Below, one piece after another: positions 1 through 7,916 of a stretch of DNA of 52,044 nt. The notes beneath the pieces are model-generated. The model saw only the letters and a program-made list of their open reading frames with translations, was not told the origin of the DNA and ran no database searches. The stretch lies in NCBI GenBank assembly GCA_903837355.1, contig CAILUI010000099.1, positions 1 through 52,044 of the forward strand. Reading direction: 5' to 3'. This DNA is from an uncultured Victivallales bacterium (lineage in GTDB: Bacteria > Verrucomicrobiota > Lentisphaeria > Oligosphaerales > JAFGRS01). The translations under genes were made by a program, and so were the position numbers. Position 1 is the stretch's first letter. Every line of letters starts with the position of its first letter.

Positions 1-192
1 GCCAGCGCAGGAGGTCAGGACGCGCGGGTGCCCTCACCCGCGGCCGCGTGGGGGCACGCGGCGGTACGGTTCCGACCGGTGGAGAGGCGCGGGGCCGCCA
101 GCGCAGGAGGTCAGTACGCGCGGGTGCCCTCACCCGCGGCCGCGTGGGGGCACGCGGCGGTACGGTTCCGACCGGTGGAGAGGCGCGGAGCC
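1..192. repeat. Two tandem copies of a 96-bp twin-hairpin repeat
   Basis: Two nearly identical 96-bp units (1-96 and 97-192) differ at only a few bases. Each unit holds two perfect, directly adjacent stem-loops: in unit 1 an 8-bp stem at 23-30/35-42 with loop CCCT, then an 8-bp stem at 43-50/55-62 with loop GGGG. The second hairpin is close to the reverse complement of the first, so the loops can pair. This head-to-head doublet resembles the BIME arrangement of enterobacterial REP sequences, though the sequence itself is unfamiliar. It lies just downstream of yraN and may act as a transcript end. The array may continue to the left of the window. Confidence 0.9.
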
Positions 193-205
193 ACCCGCGC
201 TGCGT

Positions 206-667
206 TCAGTCGTCGAGCTCGTCGTCGAAGCGGGTCATGGTGTCGGCCCAGGGGCGCTCTTCTTCGCTGAAGGCGCCGGGCCAGTAGCGCACGTCGCGCA
301 CGCGGCGGCCGCTCAGCACGATCTCGACGATGTCATAGCGATGGGGAATCGCCGGCCAGCCGAGGTCGCGGCGGTAGCGCCGGGCCGCCCGCATGATGCG
401 ACGGCGCTTCTCGCGGCCCACGGCGTCGGCCGGACGAGCGTGGGCCTGGCGGTGCCGCGTCTTGACCTCGACGAAGCACAACGTCGTACCCTCGCGCGCC
501 ACGATATCGACCTCGCCCTGGGCGGTGCGGTAGTTGGTCGTCAGCACGTCCAACCCCAGGCGACCGAGCAGCGTCCGGGCCAGGCGCTCGCCGCGCTGCC
601 CCAGCCGCAGATGGGCGGCGCGCCGCCGGCCGAAGGGCAGCGAGGTTCTGACGAGGATGGATAGCAT
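206..667 (-). CDS. yraN: YraN/UPF0102 family endonuclease-like protein
   Basis: A 153-residue protein of the YraN (UPF0102) family, small proteins with a restriction-endonuclease-like fold whose exact cellular role is unsettled. The diagnostic core is present: an N-terminal basic helix (GERLARTLL), then GEVDIVAR and FVEVKTR, which together supply the acidic, Glu and Lys residues of the PD-(D/E)XK-type site. Length is close to the family norm of about 120 residues plus a C-terminal extension ending in acidic residues. The ATG at 667 is preferred over a TTG six bases upstream; GAGGGG lies upstream of both. It is transcribed away from mrfA from an overlapping divergent promoter. rnhB, a common neighbour elsewhere, is not visible. 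Confidence 0.88.
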   Translation of the reverse strand: MLSILVRTSLPFGRRRAAHLRLGQRGERLARTLLGRLGLDVLTTNYRTAQGEVDIVAREGTTLCFVEVKTRHRQAHARPADAVGREKRRRIMRAARRYRRDLGWPAIPHRYDIVEIVLSGRRVRDVRYWPGAFSEEERPWADTMTRFDDELDD

Positions 668-695
668 TGGCAAAAGCCCCTCAGCAGACTAATAT
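667..695 (+). promoter_or_regulatory. Sigma-70-type promoter for mrfAB
   Basis: TTGGCA at 667-672 and TAATAT at 690-695 are separated by exactly 17 bp, giving a predicted start near 702, about 47 nt before the mrfA ATG. The -10 box directly abuts the -10 box of the divergent yraN promoter (696-701). Seen in sequence; activity is inferred. Confidence 0.65.
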
Positions 696-724
696 AGAAT
701 AGGTCATTCACGCTAGCTCGTCAA
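696..724 (-). promoter_or_regulatory. Sigma-70-type promoter for yraN
   Basis: On the minus strand TTGACG (724-719) and TATTCT (701-696) are separated by 17 bp. The predicted start is near 689, about 20 nt before the yraN ATG. It is back-to-back with the mrfA promoter, so RNA polymerase could probably occupy only one at a time. Confidence 0.65.
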
Positions 725-748
725 GGGTCCGCAGCCGGTAGTTCAGCC

Positions 749-3196
749 ATGCGCGATGTCGTTGATTTCCTGAAGAATCGTTTCGAGCGCGAGATCCAGG
801 CTCATCACGTCATTGAGCCCAAGATCGGGAGTTTCGCCGGCTTTCCGGAGAGCCTGGAACCGCGACTGCGGGAGGTGCTGGTCGGCGGCGGCATTCAGGC
901 GCTGTACTCACATCAGGCCGACGCCTTTGCGGCGATCTCGGCCGGCCAGGACACGGTCCTGGTCTCGCAGACCGCCAGCGGCAAGACGCTCTCGTTCCTG
1001 CTGCCGATCCTGAATGCCTACATGACGGCGCCGGCGCCGTTCGGCGTGCTGCTGCTATACCCCACCAAGGCCCTGTCGCGGGACCAGGAGTCCACCCTGG
1101 GGCGCTTGCTGACCGCGGCCATGAACACGCACCGGCTGGGGACCTTCGACGGCGATACGCCGCGCGAGGAGCGCCTGAACATCCAGCGCTCGGCCGATTT
1201 CATCATCACCAACCCGGACATGCTGCACGCCGGCATTCTGCCCAACCACAATCGGCACTGGAAGGCCTTCCTTTCACGCCTGCGTTACATCGTCGTCGAC
1301 GAGGTGCATACCTACCGCGGCGCCTTCGGCTCACACGTGGCCAACGTCTTCCGCCGGCTGCTGCGCGTCTGCGAGATGCACGGCAGCCGGCCGCAGTTCA
1401 TCTGCTCCTCGGCGACCGTCGGCAATCCGGGCGAGCACGTGCGAGCGCTGTTCGGGCGGGACTTCACGGTGCTCGACCGGGACGGCGCGCCACGACCGCA
1501 GCGGGACCTGTTTTTCGTGAATCCACCGCTGGTGCAGAGCCAGGGTGCGGCGCTGTACCGCAAGGGGCCCGGCTCGGTGTCGATTCCGCTGATCCGGGAG
1601 GCCAGCGAGCGCGGGGTGCGCACCATCTGTTTCTGTCGGGCCCGGCAGGAGGTGGAGCGGCTGTACCGGGCCGTCGTCGACGGCCGCTACGGCCACCTGG
1701 CCGAGCGCGTCAAGCCCTACCGGGGAGGGCTGCTGCCGAACGAGCGCCGCCAACTGGAGCGCGACCTGTTCGAGGGCCGCACCACGACCATCATCACCAC
1801 CAATGCCCTCGAACTCGGCATCGACATCGGCGATCTGGATCTGTGTATTCTCTCCGGCCACCCCGGCACCGTGGCCAGCTTCTGGCAACAGGCCGGCCGC
1901 GTCGGCCGCAAGGGCAGCAACGCGGTGATCGTCTTTGTGGCCAAAGACTCGCCGGTCGATCAGTATCTGGTCAACCATCCCGAGTTCATCACGCAGGCGT
2001 CCGTCGAGCATGCCTGGCTGAGCGCGGACAACCCCTACATCCTGCTGCAGCACCTGCCCTGCGCCGCCTACGAACACCCGCTGCGGCGCAGCGAGCCGCA
2101 GTTCCCCGAACCCGCCTTCAGCCTCGCGGTCGGCATCCTGGCCGAGGAACAGACGCTGAAACCCTACAACCAGTGCTGGCGCTACGCCCTGAGCGACTAC
2201 CCGGCCCGCGGCGTGGACCTGCGCGGCATGACCGATTACAACGTCGATATCTACTGCGGCACCGAGGTCATCGGCGAGATCGATCCCATCGGCGCCCGCG
2301 GCACCCTCTACAAGGACGCCATCTACCAGCACCTCGGCCGGCGCTACATGTCGATGGACCTGGACCTGGAGAAGAAACTCTGCCGGGTCGAGGTGGTGAA
2401 CGTGGATTACTTCACCGAGGCGGTCTGGGAGAGCCGTATCGAGATGACCGAGGTCTACGAGACCCGCGTGCAGCAGACCGCGGCAGTGGCCTTCGGTGCG
2501 GTCCATGTCAATAAACAACCCAAACTCTACAAGAAGATCCGCGAGCGCAGCTACGAGAACATCGGCTACGGCCCGATCACCCTGCCCGCCTTCGAGTATG
2601 ACACCACCGGACTGTCCCTGCTGGCGCCCAAGGAGTGGCTGGCGCTGGTCGACGGGCATGACAAGCGCTTCCTCGGCGCGGCCCTGTTTGGCCTGAGTTA
2701 CATCCTGCGCCGGACGGCGCCCAGCCTCTGCATGGCGGACACCAACGACATCGCCACCGATGTCTCGTTGCAGGAGGATGCTGAGGCGCGCTGGAAGAGC
2801 GCGCTGTATCTCTACGACCAGCACGAAGGCGGGGTCGGCTATGCCGAGAAGATCTACGAGCGTCTCGACGACGCCCTGCGCCTCTGTCGCGACGTCATGT
2901 CGGCCTGCCCCTGCCAGGGCGGCTGCCCGGCCTGCGTGCCGCCGCTGCCCCCGGGTGTGGACAACGTCGAACTCACCGAATTGCTGGTCGAGTCCGACGC
3001 CTCGATGGCCTGCACCCGCAGCCTGCTGAACGCTCTGCTGGATGGCGCTGTCCAGTTACCGCAGATCACGGTGGTCCGCCGTCCCCGCGAGGCCGCCGTG
3101 GAAGCTCCGGGGGAAGATCCGGACCTGGTCCGGCTAACCCAGCGCCTGGGCCGGGCCGCGGGCATCCTGCGGCAGAAACGCGAACGGCTTCACTGA
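749..3196 (+). CDS. mrfA: MrfA-type DEXH helicase with C-terminal zinc-binding domain
   Basis: An 815-residue superfamily 2 DNA helicase of the MrfA (formerly YprA) family. In Bacillus subtilis MrfA works with the exonuclease MrfB in a UvrA-independent repair pathway for mitomycin C lesions. Visible parts: Walker A TASGKT (residues 75-80), DEVH box (184-187), SAT motif (ICSSAT), the helicase C domain ending in QQAGRVGRKG, and a DUF1998/MZB-type C-terminus with four clustered cysteines at 720, 722, 726 and 729 (CPC..GCPAC). It is slightly longer than the Bacillus protein (about 750 residues). mrfB follows 16 nt downstream. The protein is cytoplasmic, and expression probably starts at the divergent promoter at 667-695. 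Confidence 0.9.
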   Translation: MRDVVDFLKNRFEREIQAHHVIEPKIGSFAGFPESLEPRLREVLVGGGIQALYSHQADAFAAISAGQDTVLVSQTASGKTLSFLLPILNAYMTAPAPFGVLLLYPTKALSRDQESTLGRLLTAAMNTHRLGTFDGDTPREERLNIQRSADFIITNPDMLHAGILPNHNRHWKAFLSRLRYIVVDEVHTYRGAFGSHVANVFRRLLRVCEMHGSRPQFICSSATVGNPGEHVRALFGRDFTVLDRDGAPRPQRDLFFVNPPLVQSQGAALYRKGPGSVSIPLIREASERGVRTICFCRARQEVERLYRAVVDGRYGHLAERVKPYRGGLLPNERRQLERDLFEGRTTTIITTNALELGIDIGDLDLCILSGHPGTVASFWQQAGRVGRKGSNAVIVFVAKDSPVDQYLVNHPEFITQASVEHAWLSADNPYILLQHLPCAAYEHPLRRSEPQFPEPAFSLAVGILAEEQTLKPYNQCWRYALSDYPARGVDLRGMTDYNVDIYCGTEVIGEIDPIGARGTLYKDAIYQHLGRRYMSMDLDLEKKLCRVEVVNVDYFTEAVWESRIEMTEVYETRVQQTAAVAFGAVHVNKQPKLYKKIRERSYENIGYGPITLPAFEYDTTGLSLLAPKEWLALVDGHDKRFLGAALFGLSYILRRTAPSLCMADTNDIATDVSLQEDAEARWKSALYLYDQHEGGVGYAEKIYERLDDALRLCRDVMSACPCQGGCPACVPPLPPGVDNVELTELLVESDASMACTRSLLNALLDGAVQLPQITVVRRPREAAVEAPGEDPDLVRLTQRLGRAAGILRQKRERLH

Positions 3197-3212
3197 GGGG
3201 GAGAACGCCGCC

Positions 3213-4163
3213 ATGGTGCGTGGCGCTTTGCTGCACCTGCCGGGGATCGGCCGGGTTCGGGCGGCACGCCTGCGTGCCCTCGGAGTCACAGAGTGGGGCG
3301 CGCTCGGGCCGCAGCCGCCCGCCGGCCTGCGCCTGGGGCCGGCGTCCTGGGCGGCCGTGCTCGAGCACGTGGCCCGCTGCGACCAGGCCGTGGCCGCCGG
3401 CGATATCGCCTTTCTGGCGCGCGCCCTGCGCGGCCCCGACCTCTGGCGGCTGCTGGCGGCCTACGGCGAGCGCGCCGCCTTCGTCGACATCGAAACCGAC
3501 GGCCTGCACCACGGCGCCCGCATCACCGTCATCGCCTGCCTCTGGCAGGGCCGGCTGCAGACCTTTGTGCAGGGCGAGAATCTCGACGATTTTCTCGATC
3601 TCCTGCAGCAGGTCGAGTTGGTGGCCACCTTCAATGGCGCCAGCTTCGATGTGCCCATGATCCGCAATGGTTTCCATATCCCCGAACTGCCCTGCGCTCA
3701 CGTCGATCTGCGCTGGGTCTGCTACCATGCCGGTTGGCGCGGCGGCCTGAAGACCGTGGAGAGCCAGCTCGGCCTGCGCCGCCCGCCCGACCTGGTGGGT
3801 GTCGACGGCGCCCAGGCGGTGGAGTTGTGGACGTGCTGGGAACGGCAGCGCAGCCGTCCGCACCGTGATCTCCTGGTCCGCTACTGTGCCGCGGATGCGG
3901 TCGCGCTGCGTGGGGTTGCCGGGGCACTGCTGAAGCGCTGCGACTGTCCATGCGCCTGGCCGGAGGGCGATGCGGTGTGGGCCGACCTGGACCTGGCGCT
4001 GCCGCCGCCGGCGGCCGTCCCGGCACTGCCGGCACTCGCGGCGCCGGTGCGGGCCGCCGGCCCGCCGCCCGCCGCCGTCCCGCATGCCGTCAACACCACC
4101 AGCGCCGCCCGTCAGCGGCTGCGCGAGCTGCTGCAACGCCGCTTTGCGCAGCCCCTGGAGTGA
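3213..4163 (+). CDS. mrfB: MrfB-type DEDDh-like exonuclease
   Basis: A 316-residue RNase H-fold exonuclease of the YprB/MrfB family, partner of the MrfA helicase. An N-terminal helix-hairpin-helix-like segment (LPGIGRVRAARLRALGV, residues 9-25) may bind DNA. The exonuclease core follows: motif I VDIETD (D92, E94), motif II FNGASFD (D147), and a C-terminal YCAADAVAL segment supplying the last metal-binding aspartate. The Ala/Pro-rich tail after residue 245 looks disordered. A GGGGGAG ribosome-binding site precedes the ATG. It is shorter than B. subtilis MrfB (about 410 residues), which carries a TPR region that I do not see here. The tight pairing with mrfA strongly supports the call. Confidence 0.87.
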   Translation: MVRGALLHLPGIGRVRAARLRALGVTEWGALGPQPPAGLRLGPASWAAVLEHVARCDQAVAAGDIAFLARALRGPDLWRLLAAYGERAAFVDIETDGLHHGARITVIACLWQGRLQTFVQGENLDDFLDLLQQVELVATFNGASFDVPMIRNGFHIPELPCAHVDLRWVCYHAGWRGGLKTVESQLGLRRPPDLVGVDGAQAVELWTCWERQRSRPHRDLLVRYCAADAVALRGVAGALLKRCDCPCAWPEGDAVWADLDLALPPPAAVPALPALAAPVRAAGPPPAAVPHAVNTTSAARQRLRELLQRRFAQPLE

Positions 4164-4247
4164 GCCGTGCTGGCCGCGGGCTGGCAGGGCTTCGGCGGTG
4201 CGGTATGTTGGGTCGGCAGGGGTGTGGCCGACGGCGGCAGTGGGCAG

Positions 4248-4359
4248 AAGGGACCAAAGGGACGAAAGGGACCAAAGGGACTGAAAACCCCAGACAGCGC
4301 CCCTCCTCCCCAGTGTCCCTTATGTCCTTTATGTCCCTTATGTCCCCTTAAGTCCCTTA
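4248..4359. repeat. 9-bp-periodic inverted repeat (GGGAC / GTCCC arms)
   Basis: The left arm (4248-4283) repeats AAGGGACNN-type 9-mers four times. The right arm (4314-4359) repeats the complementary GTCCCTTAT-type 9-mer about five times. The arms can pair with mismatches at one or two positions per unit, leaving a loop of about 30 nt. It fills the 226-bp spacer between mrfB and the next gene and could serve as a terminator or RNA-protein binding array. The spacer shows no other gene. I recall similar 9-bp arrays from spacers of PVC-group genomes, but could not check that here. Confidence 0.85.
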
Positions 4360-4389
4360 TGCCCGCCCCCGGCACAGGAGGCCTAAGCC

Positions 4390-5328
4390 TTGAGTCTCGC
4401 CGTGTTCCTGATGGTCGTCACCAGCGCCTCGCTCCATGTGCTCTGGAACACCTTGGTCAAGCGCTGCGGCGACAAGGTGTCGTTCGCCTGGCTGACGACG
4501 GTGGTTGGGACCCTGGCCGTACTGCCGGTGTTCATCGGTGCGCGCTGGCTGGCGCCGGGGCCGCTGGAAGCGCGGACCGTGGGCCTGGCGCTGCTCTCGG
4601 GGACGATCGAGGCCGGCTACATCATTACCCTGTTCACGGCCTATGAGTACGCCGACCTCTCGGTGGCCTACCCGCTCAGTCGCGGCGTGGCACCGCTCAT
4701 GGGTCTGGTTCCCGGCATCGTCCTGCTAGGCGACCGTCTGAACCGGGCGCAGGCGGCGGGGGTGGCCCTGATCGTGGCCGGCGTCGCGGGGGTGGGGCTG
4801 TCGGCGTTGCTGCGCACCGGCGACCGCCGGGCGGCCCGGCGCGGCGTCGGGCTGGCGCTGATCACCGGTTGCCTGATCGCCGGCTACCACCTCGTCGACC
4901 GCCGCGCCATGACCCTGACGCCGGCGCCGAGTATGGTGGAGTACTATTTTCTCATGCATGCTATGCTGCTGGCCGTGCTGACGCTGTGGGTCCTGCTCCG
5001 GGTGGCGCCCCGCCGGCGGATCTGGAGCGAATGGCACGGGCATCGTCTTGCCGTGCTGGCCGTGGGCATCATGTCGGTCGCGGCCTACATGCTGATCATG
5101 GTTGCGCTGCGCTACGGGAACGTGACGCTGGTAGCCGCGACGCGGAACATCGGCATCGTCATCAGCACGATCATCGGGGCCTGGCTGCTGAAGGAACGGG
5201 TCACCGTACTGCGCAGCGCCGGGGCGGCGCTGATCATCGTCGGTGTGGTGGTGCTGTTACTGAGTCCGCGGTCCGCCGCACCGGCTGCGCCTGCCGACGC
5301 ATCCCCAACCCGTACCGAAAGGCGATGA
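4390..5328 (+). CDS. EamA (DMT superfamily) transporter
   Basis: A 312-residue inner-membrane protein of the drug/metabolite transporter superfamily, with two EamA repeats and about ten predicted hydrophobic helices. The second repeat begins near residue 150 after the RRAARRGVG loop. Typical features are the N-terminal LHVLWNTLVK helix and the end of repeat 1 and 2 (AYPLSRGVAPLM; ERVTVLRSAGAALIIVGV). The substrate cannot be predicted. The start is TTG at 4390, supported by a perfect AGGAGG eight bases upstream. Its stop overlaps the next start as ATGA, so it is translationally coupled to the ABC permease. A role in moving a metabolite of the glycan pathway is inference. Confidence 0.88.
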   Translation: MSLAVFLMVVTSASLHVLWNTLVKRCGDKVSFAWLTTVVGTLAVLPVFIGARWLAPGPLEARTVGLALLSGTIEAGYIITLFTAYEYADLSVAYPLSRGVAPLMGLVPGIVLLGDRLNRAQAAGVALIVAGVAGVGLSALLRTGDRRAARRGVGLALITGCLIAGYHLVDRRAMTLTPAPSMVEYYFLMHAMLLAVLTLWVLLRVAPRRRIWSEWHGHRLAVLAVGIMSVAAYMLIMVALRYGNVTLVAATRNIGIVISTIIGAWLLKERVTVLRSAGAALIIVGVVVLLLSPRSAAPAAPADASPTRTERR

Positions 5329-6611
5329 AGGATGAGACGGGTGTGAAGCCTGACACCGGCATGTCCCTAGCGGCCTTGGCCTGGCGCGAATGCCGCGTCC
5401 GCCGCACCGGCTTTGCGCTCCTGGTGACGACGGTCGGCCTGGGCGTGGCGGCGCTCCTGGCAGCGCTGGCCTCGCTACGCGCCTACGACCGCCAGACGGA
5501 GGCCGTTCTGGAACAGCACGACCGCGCGCGGCGCGCCGGACTGCAGCGCTATGATGACGATCTGCGCCAGGCCATGCGCCGCCTCGGTTTCAACCTCGTC
5601 CTGCTGCCGGCGGGACAGGCCTTAGGCGACTTCTATGCCGACGGTTTCGCCGCGGCCACCCTGCCCGAAGATACGGCCCAGCGCCTGGCGGCGGCGGGGC
5701 TGGTGACGGTCGAGCAGTTCGTCCCGGTACTGCGCCGGAAAGTGCGCTGGGAGGAGCGCGGTTGGAGCGTCCTGGTGCAGGCCGTCGGGGCGCGCCAGGG
5801 CCGGCCGGGCGCGGCGGCGGACGAACTCGCGGAGAACCCGGTGCCGGCGGGCAGCGTCGAACTGGGTTACGAGATCCAGCGCGCCCTGAACCTGCGCCCC
5901 GGCGACACCCTCCAGTTCCTCGGCGCCGCCTTCACCGTACGCGCGTGCCGAGCCGAAACCGGAGCCCAGGAGGACATCACCGTCTGGATGAACCTGCCCG
6001 AGGCCCAGGAACGGCTGCAACTGCCCGGCCTGGTCAGCGAAATCCAGGCGCTCGCATGCCGTACGGCCTGGAACCAGATCGACCGCGTGCGCAGCGAAGT
6101 CGCCCAGGTGCTGCCGGGCGTGACCGTTATCGAGGATAGCGGCGAGACGCTGACCGTGGCCGCGGCCCGCGCCGCCTTCGCGGCGGGCCAGCAAGGGCTC
6201 CTGGAGCCGTTGCGTGCCGCGCGGCAGGCGCAACGGCAGACACGCCTGCGGCTGGCGCAGGCCGTCAGCGCCCTGGCCTTGCTGCTGGCGCTGGGAGCGA
6301 GCCTGATCCTGGCCTGGGTCAACGCCCGTGAGCGCCGGGTCGAGGTCGGGGTGTGGACGGCGCTGGGCGTCAGGCCCGCGCAGGTGCAGCAGTTGCTGTT
6401 CTGGCGGGGCTTGCTGGCCGGCAGCGTCGGGGCGGCGCTGGGCCTGGCGCTCGGAAGTCCGTGGTGGGGCTGGCCCGGCCTGTTGACGCTGGCGAAGTGG
6501 GCCGCCCTGGCACTGCTTGTGGCCTGGGCCGCGGTGCTCCCGGCCGGAGCGGTGGCGACAGTGCTGGTGTTGCGTTGGGACCCGGCTGAGGTCCTGAAGA
6601 ACGAGGTCTGA
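5325..6611 (+). CDS. FtsX-like ABC transporter permease, copy 1
   Basis: A 428-residue membrane subunit of a LolCDE/MacB-like ABC transporter. There is one N-terminal transmembrane helix (about residues 27-50), a periplasmic domain of about 250 residues, and a C-terminal FtsX-type set of transmembrane helices beginning near 310 (SALALLLALGASLILAW), with the family signature ERRVEVGVWTALG. The ATG at 5325 overlaps the stop of the EamA gene; an internal ATG at 5361 is a less likely start. The next gene encodes a paralogue of exactly the same length with a shared FNLVLLPAGQ-like segment. The two probably form a heterodimer with the ATPase at 7917. This class usually exports or extracts lipids, lipoproteins or macrolides; the cargo here is unknown. 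Confidence 0.85.
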   Translation: MKDETGVKPDTGMSLAALAWRECRVRRTGFALLVTTVGLGVAALLAALASLRAYDRQTEAVLEQHDRARRAGLQRYDDDLRQAMRRLGFNLVLLPAGQALGDFYADGFAAATLPEDTAQRLAAAGLVTVEQFVPVLRRKVRWEERGWSVLVQAVGARQGRPGAAADELAENPVPAGSVELGYEIQRALNLRPGDTLQFLGAAFTVRACRAETGAQEDITVWMNLPEAQERLQLPGLVSEIQALACRTAWNQIDRVRSEVAQVLPGVTVIEDSGETLTVAAARAAFAAGQQGLLEPLRAARQAQRQTRLRLAQAVSALALLLALGASLILAWVNARERRVEVGVWTALGVRPAQVQQLLFWRGLLAGSVGAALGLALGSPWWGWPGLLTLAKWAALALLVAWAAVLPAGAVATVLVLRWDPAEVLKNEV

Positions 6612-6619
6612 GGTAGGTC

Positions 6620-7906
6620 ATGAGTCTCTGGCGACTGCTGCTGCGGGAAGCGCGCTTCCGGTTGGGCAATGCCCTGCTGAGCGGCATCGCCGTGGCCCTG
6701 GCGGTCGGTGCCTGGGCGGCCTGCCTGGTGCTGCTGCGCGGCCACGACGCCCGCACGGCCCAGGCGCTGGAGCGTCGCCGGGCGCAGGTGGCCGAGCAGA
6801 GCGCGGTCCTCGAGGACGAGATCCGTAAGGCCACCCTCAAGCTGCGCTTCAACCTGGTCATCCTGCCGGCGGGCCAGGACCTGCGGGCCTGGCAGGCGGA
6901 CGGCGAGATCCGCGGGGCCCTGCCCGAAACCTACGTGCGGACCCTGGCCGAATCCGGCATCATGACCATCCAGCACCTGCTCCCCATCGTGCAGCGTCGC
7001 CTGGTCTGGGAAGAGAAGGGCCGCCGGATCATCTTGGTCGGCTCCCGGGGCGAGGTCGCGCAGGCAGGTTACAGCGCCAAGAAACCCCTGGTGCAACCGG
7101 TGCCGCCGGGGACTATCGTACTCGGCCACGAGTTGCAGCGGTCGCTCGGGCTCAAGGTGGGCGACCGGGTGACGCTGCTGGGCCGCGAGTTCAGTGTACA
7201 CCGCTGCCATGAGGAGCGCGGCAACGCTGACGACATCACGGCGTGGATCGACCTTGGCCAGGCGCAGGAGCTGTTTGGGATGCCGGGGCAGGTGCACGCC
7301 ATCCTTGCCCTCGAGTGCATGTGCGCCGGGCTGCCGGGGGCGGACAAATTCCGGGCCGAGGTCCGCCGCATCCTGCCGCAGACCGACGTCGTGGAGCTCA
7401 GCGCCCCGGCCCTGGCGCGCTTCGAGGCCCGCGGCAAGTTGACGGCGGAGATTGAGGCCGCGGCGCAACGCGAGGAGGCGGCACGCCTGGCACTGCAGCA
7501 GTCGCGCCAGCGCCTGGCCGCGGGGGTGGTCCCCGCGGCGCTGCTGGCCGGGATGCTGGCCGTGGCGGCACTGGCCGCCGCCAACGCCCGCGCCCGCGGG
7601 CCGGAGCTGGCGCTAGTGCGGGCCCTGGGCTGGCGCGAGCGGCAGGTGCTGCTGCTGCTGCTGGCACGTTACGGATTGGCGGCGCTGCCGGGGGCGGCCG
7701 CGGGCTGCGGCCTCGGCGTGCTGGCGGGTATCGCGCTGGCGAGCCGGCTGGACCCGCAGGCGCTGGCGGGAGCGCCGCCGCTGTTGCGGGGCGCCGAGGT
7801 GGCCGGGATGCTGGCGGTGGGGGTACTGGCGGCGTTGCTGGCGGCCTGGTTGCCGGCGCTGCTGGCCGCCCGGCGGGATCCTGTGCCGGCGCTGTGTGCG
7901 GAATGA
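6620..7906 (+). CDS. FtsX-like ABC transporter permease, copy 2
   Basis: A 428-residue paralogue of the upstream permease and identical in length. It has an N-terminal membrane helix (about 15-40), a periplasmic domain containing LRFNLVILPAGQ, and C-terminal FtsX helices with the signature RGPELALVRALG, followed by further hydrophobic segments. The conserved cysteine-containing stretches differ between the copies, suggesting specialised halves of a heterodimer as in LolC/LolE. The ribosome-binding site GAGGTAGG precedes the ATG, which lies 8 nt after the previous stop. The ATPase follows after 10 nt. Confidence 0.85.
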   Translation: MSLWRLLLREARFRLGNALLSGIAVALAVGAWAACLVLLRGHDARTAQALERRRAQVAEQSAVLEDEIRKATLKLRFNLVILPAGQDLRAWQADGEIRGALPETYVRTLAESGIMTIQHLLPIVQRRLVWEEKGRRIILVGSRGEVAQAGYSAKKPLVQPVPPGTIVLGHELQRSLGLKVGDRVTLLGREFSVHRCHEERGNADDITAWIDLGQAQELFGMPGQVHAILALECMCAGLPGADKFRAEVRRILPQTDVVELSAPALARFEARGKLTAEIEAAAQREEAARLALQQSRQRLAAGVVPAALLAGMLAVAALAAANARARGPELALVRALGWRERQVLLLLLARYGLAALPGAAAGCGLGVLAGIALASRLDPQALAGAPPLLRGAEVAGMLAVGVLAALLAAWLPALLAARRDPVPALCAE

Positions 7907-7916
7907 AGGACACGCC

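Noticed and set aside
1331..2824. 497-residue reading frame opposite mrfA
   Set aside because: It is a GC-rich antisense shadow of a well-supported helicase gene with no family features or start signals.
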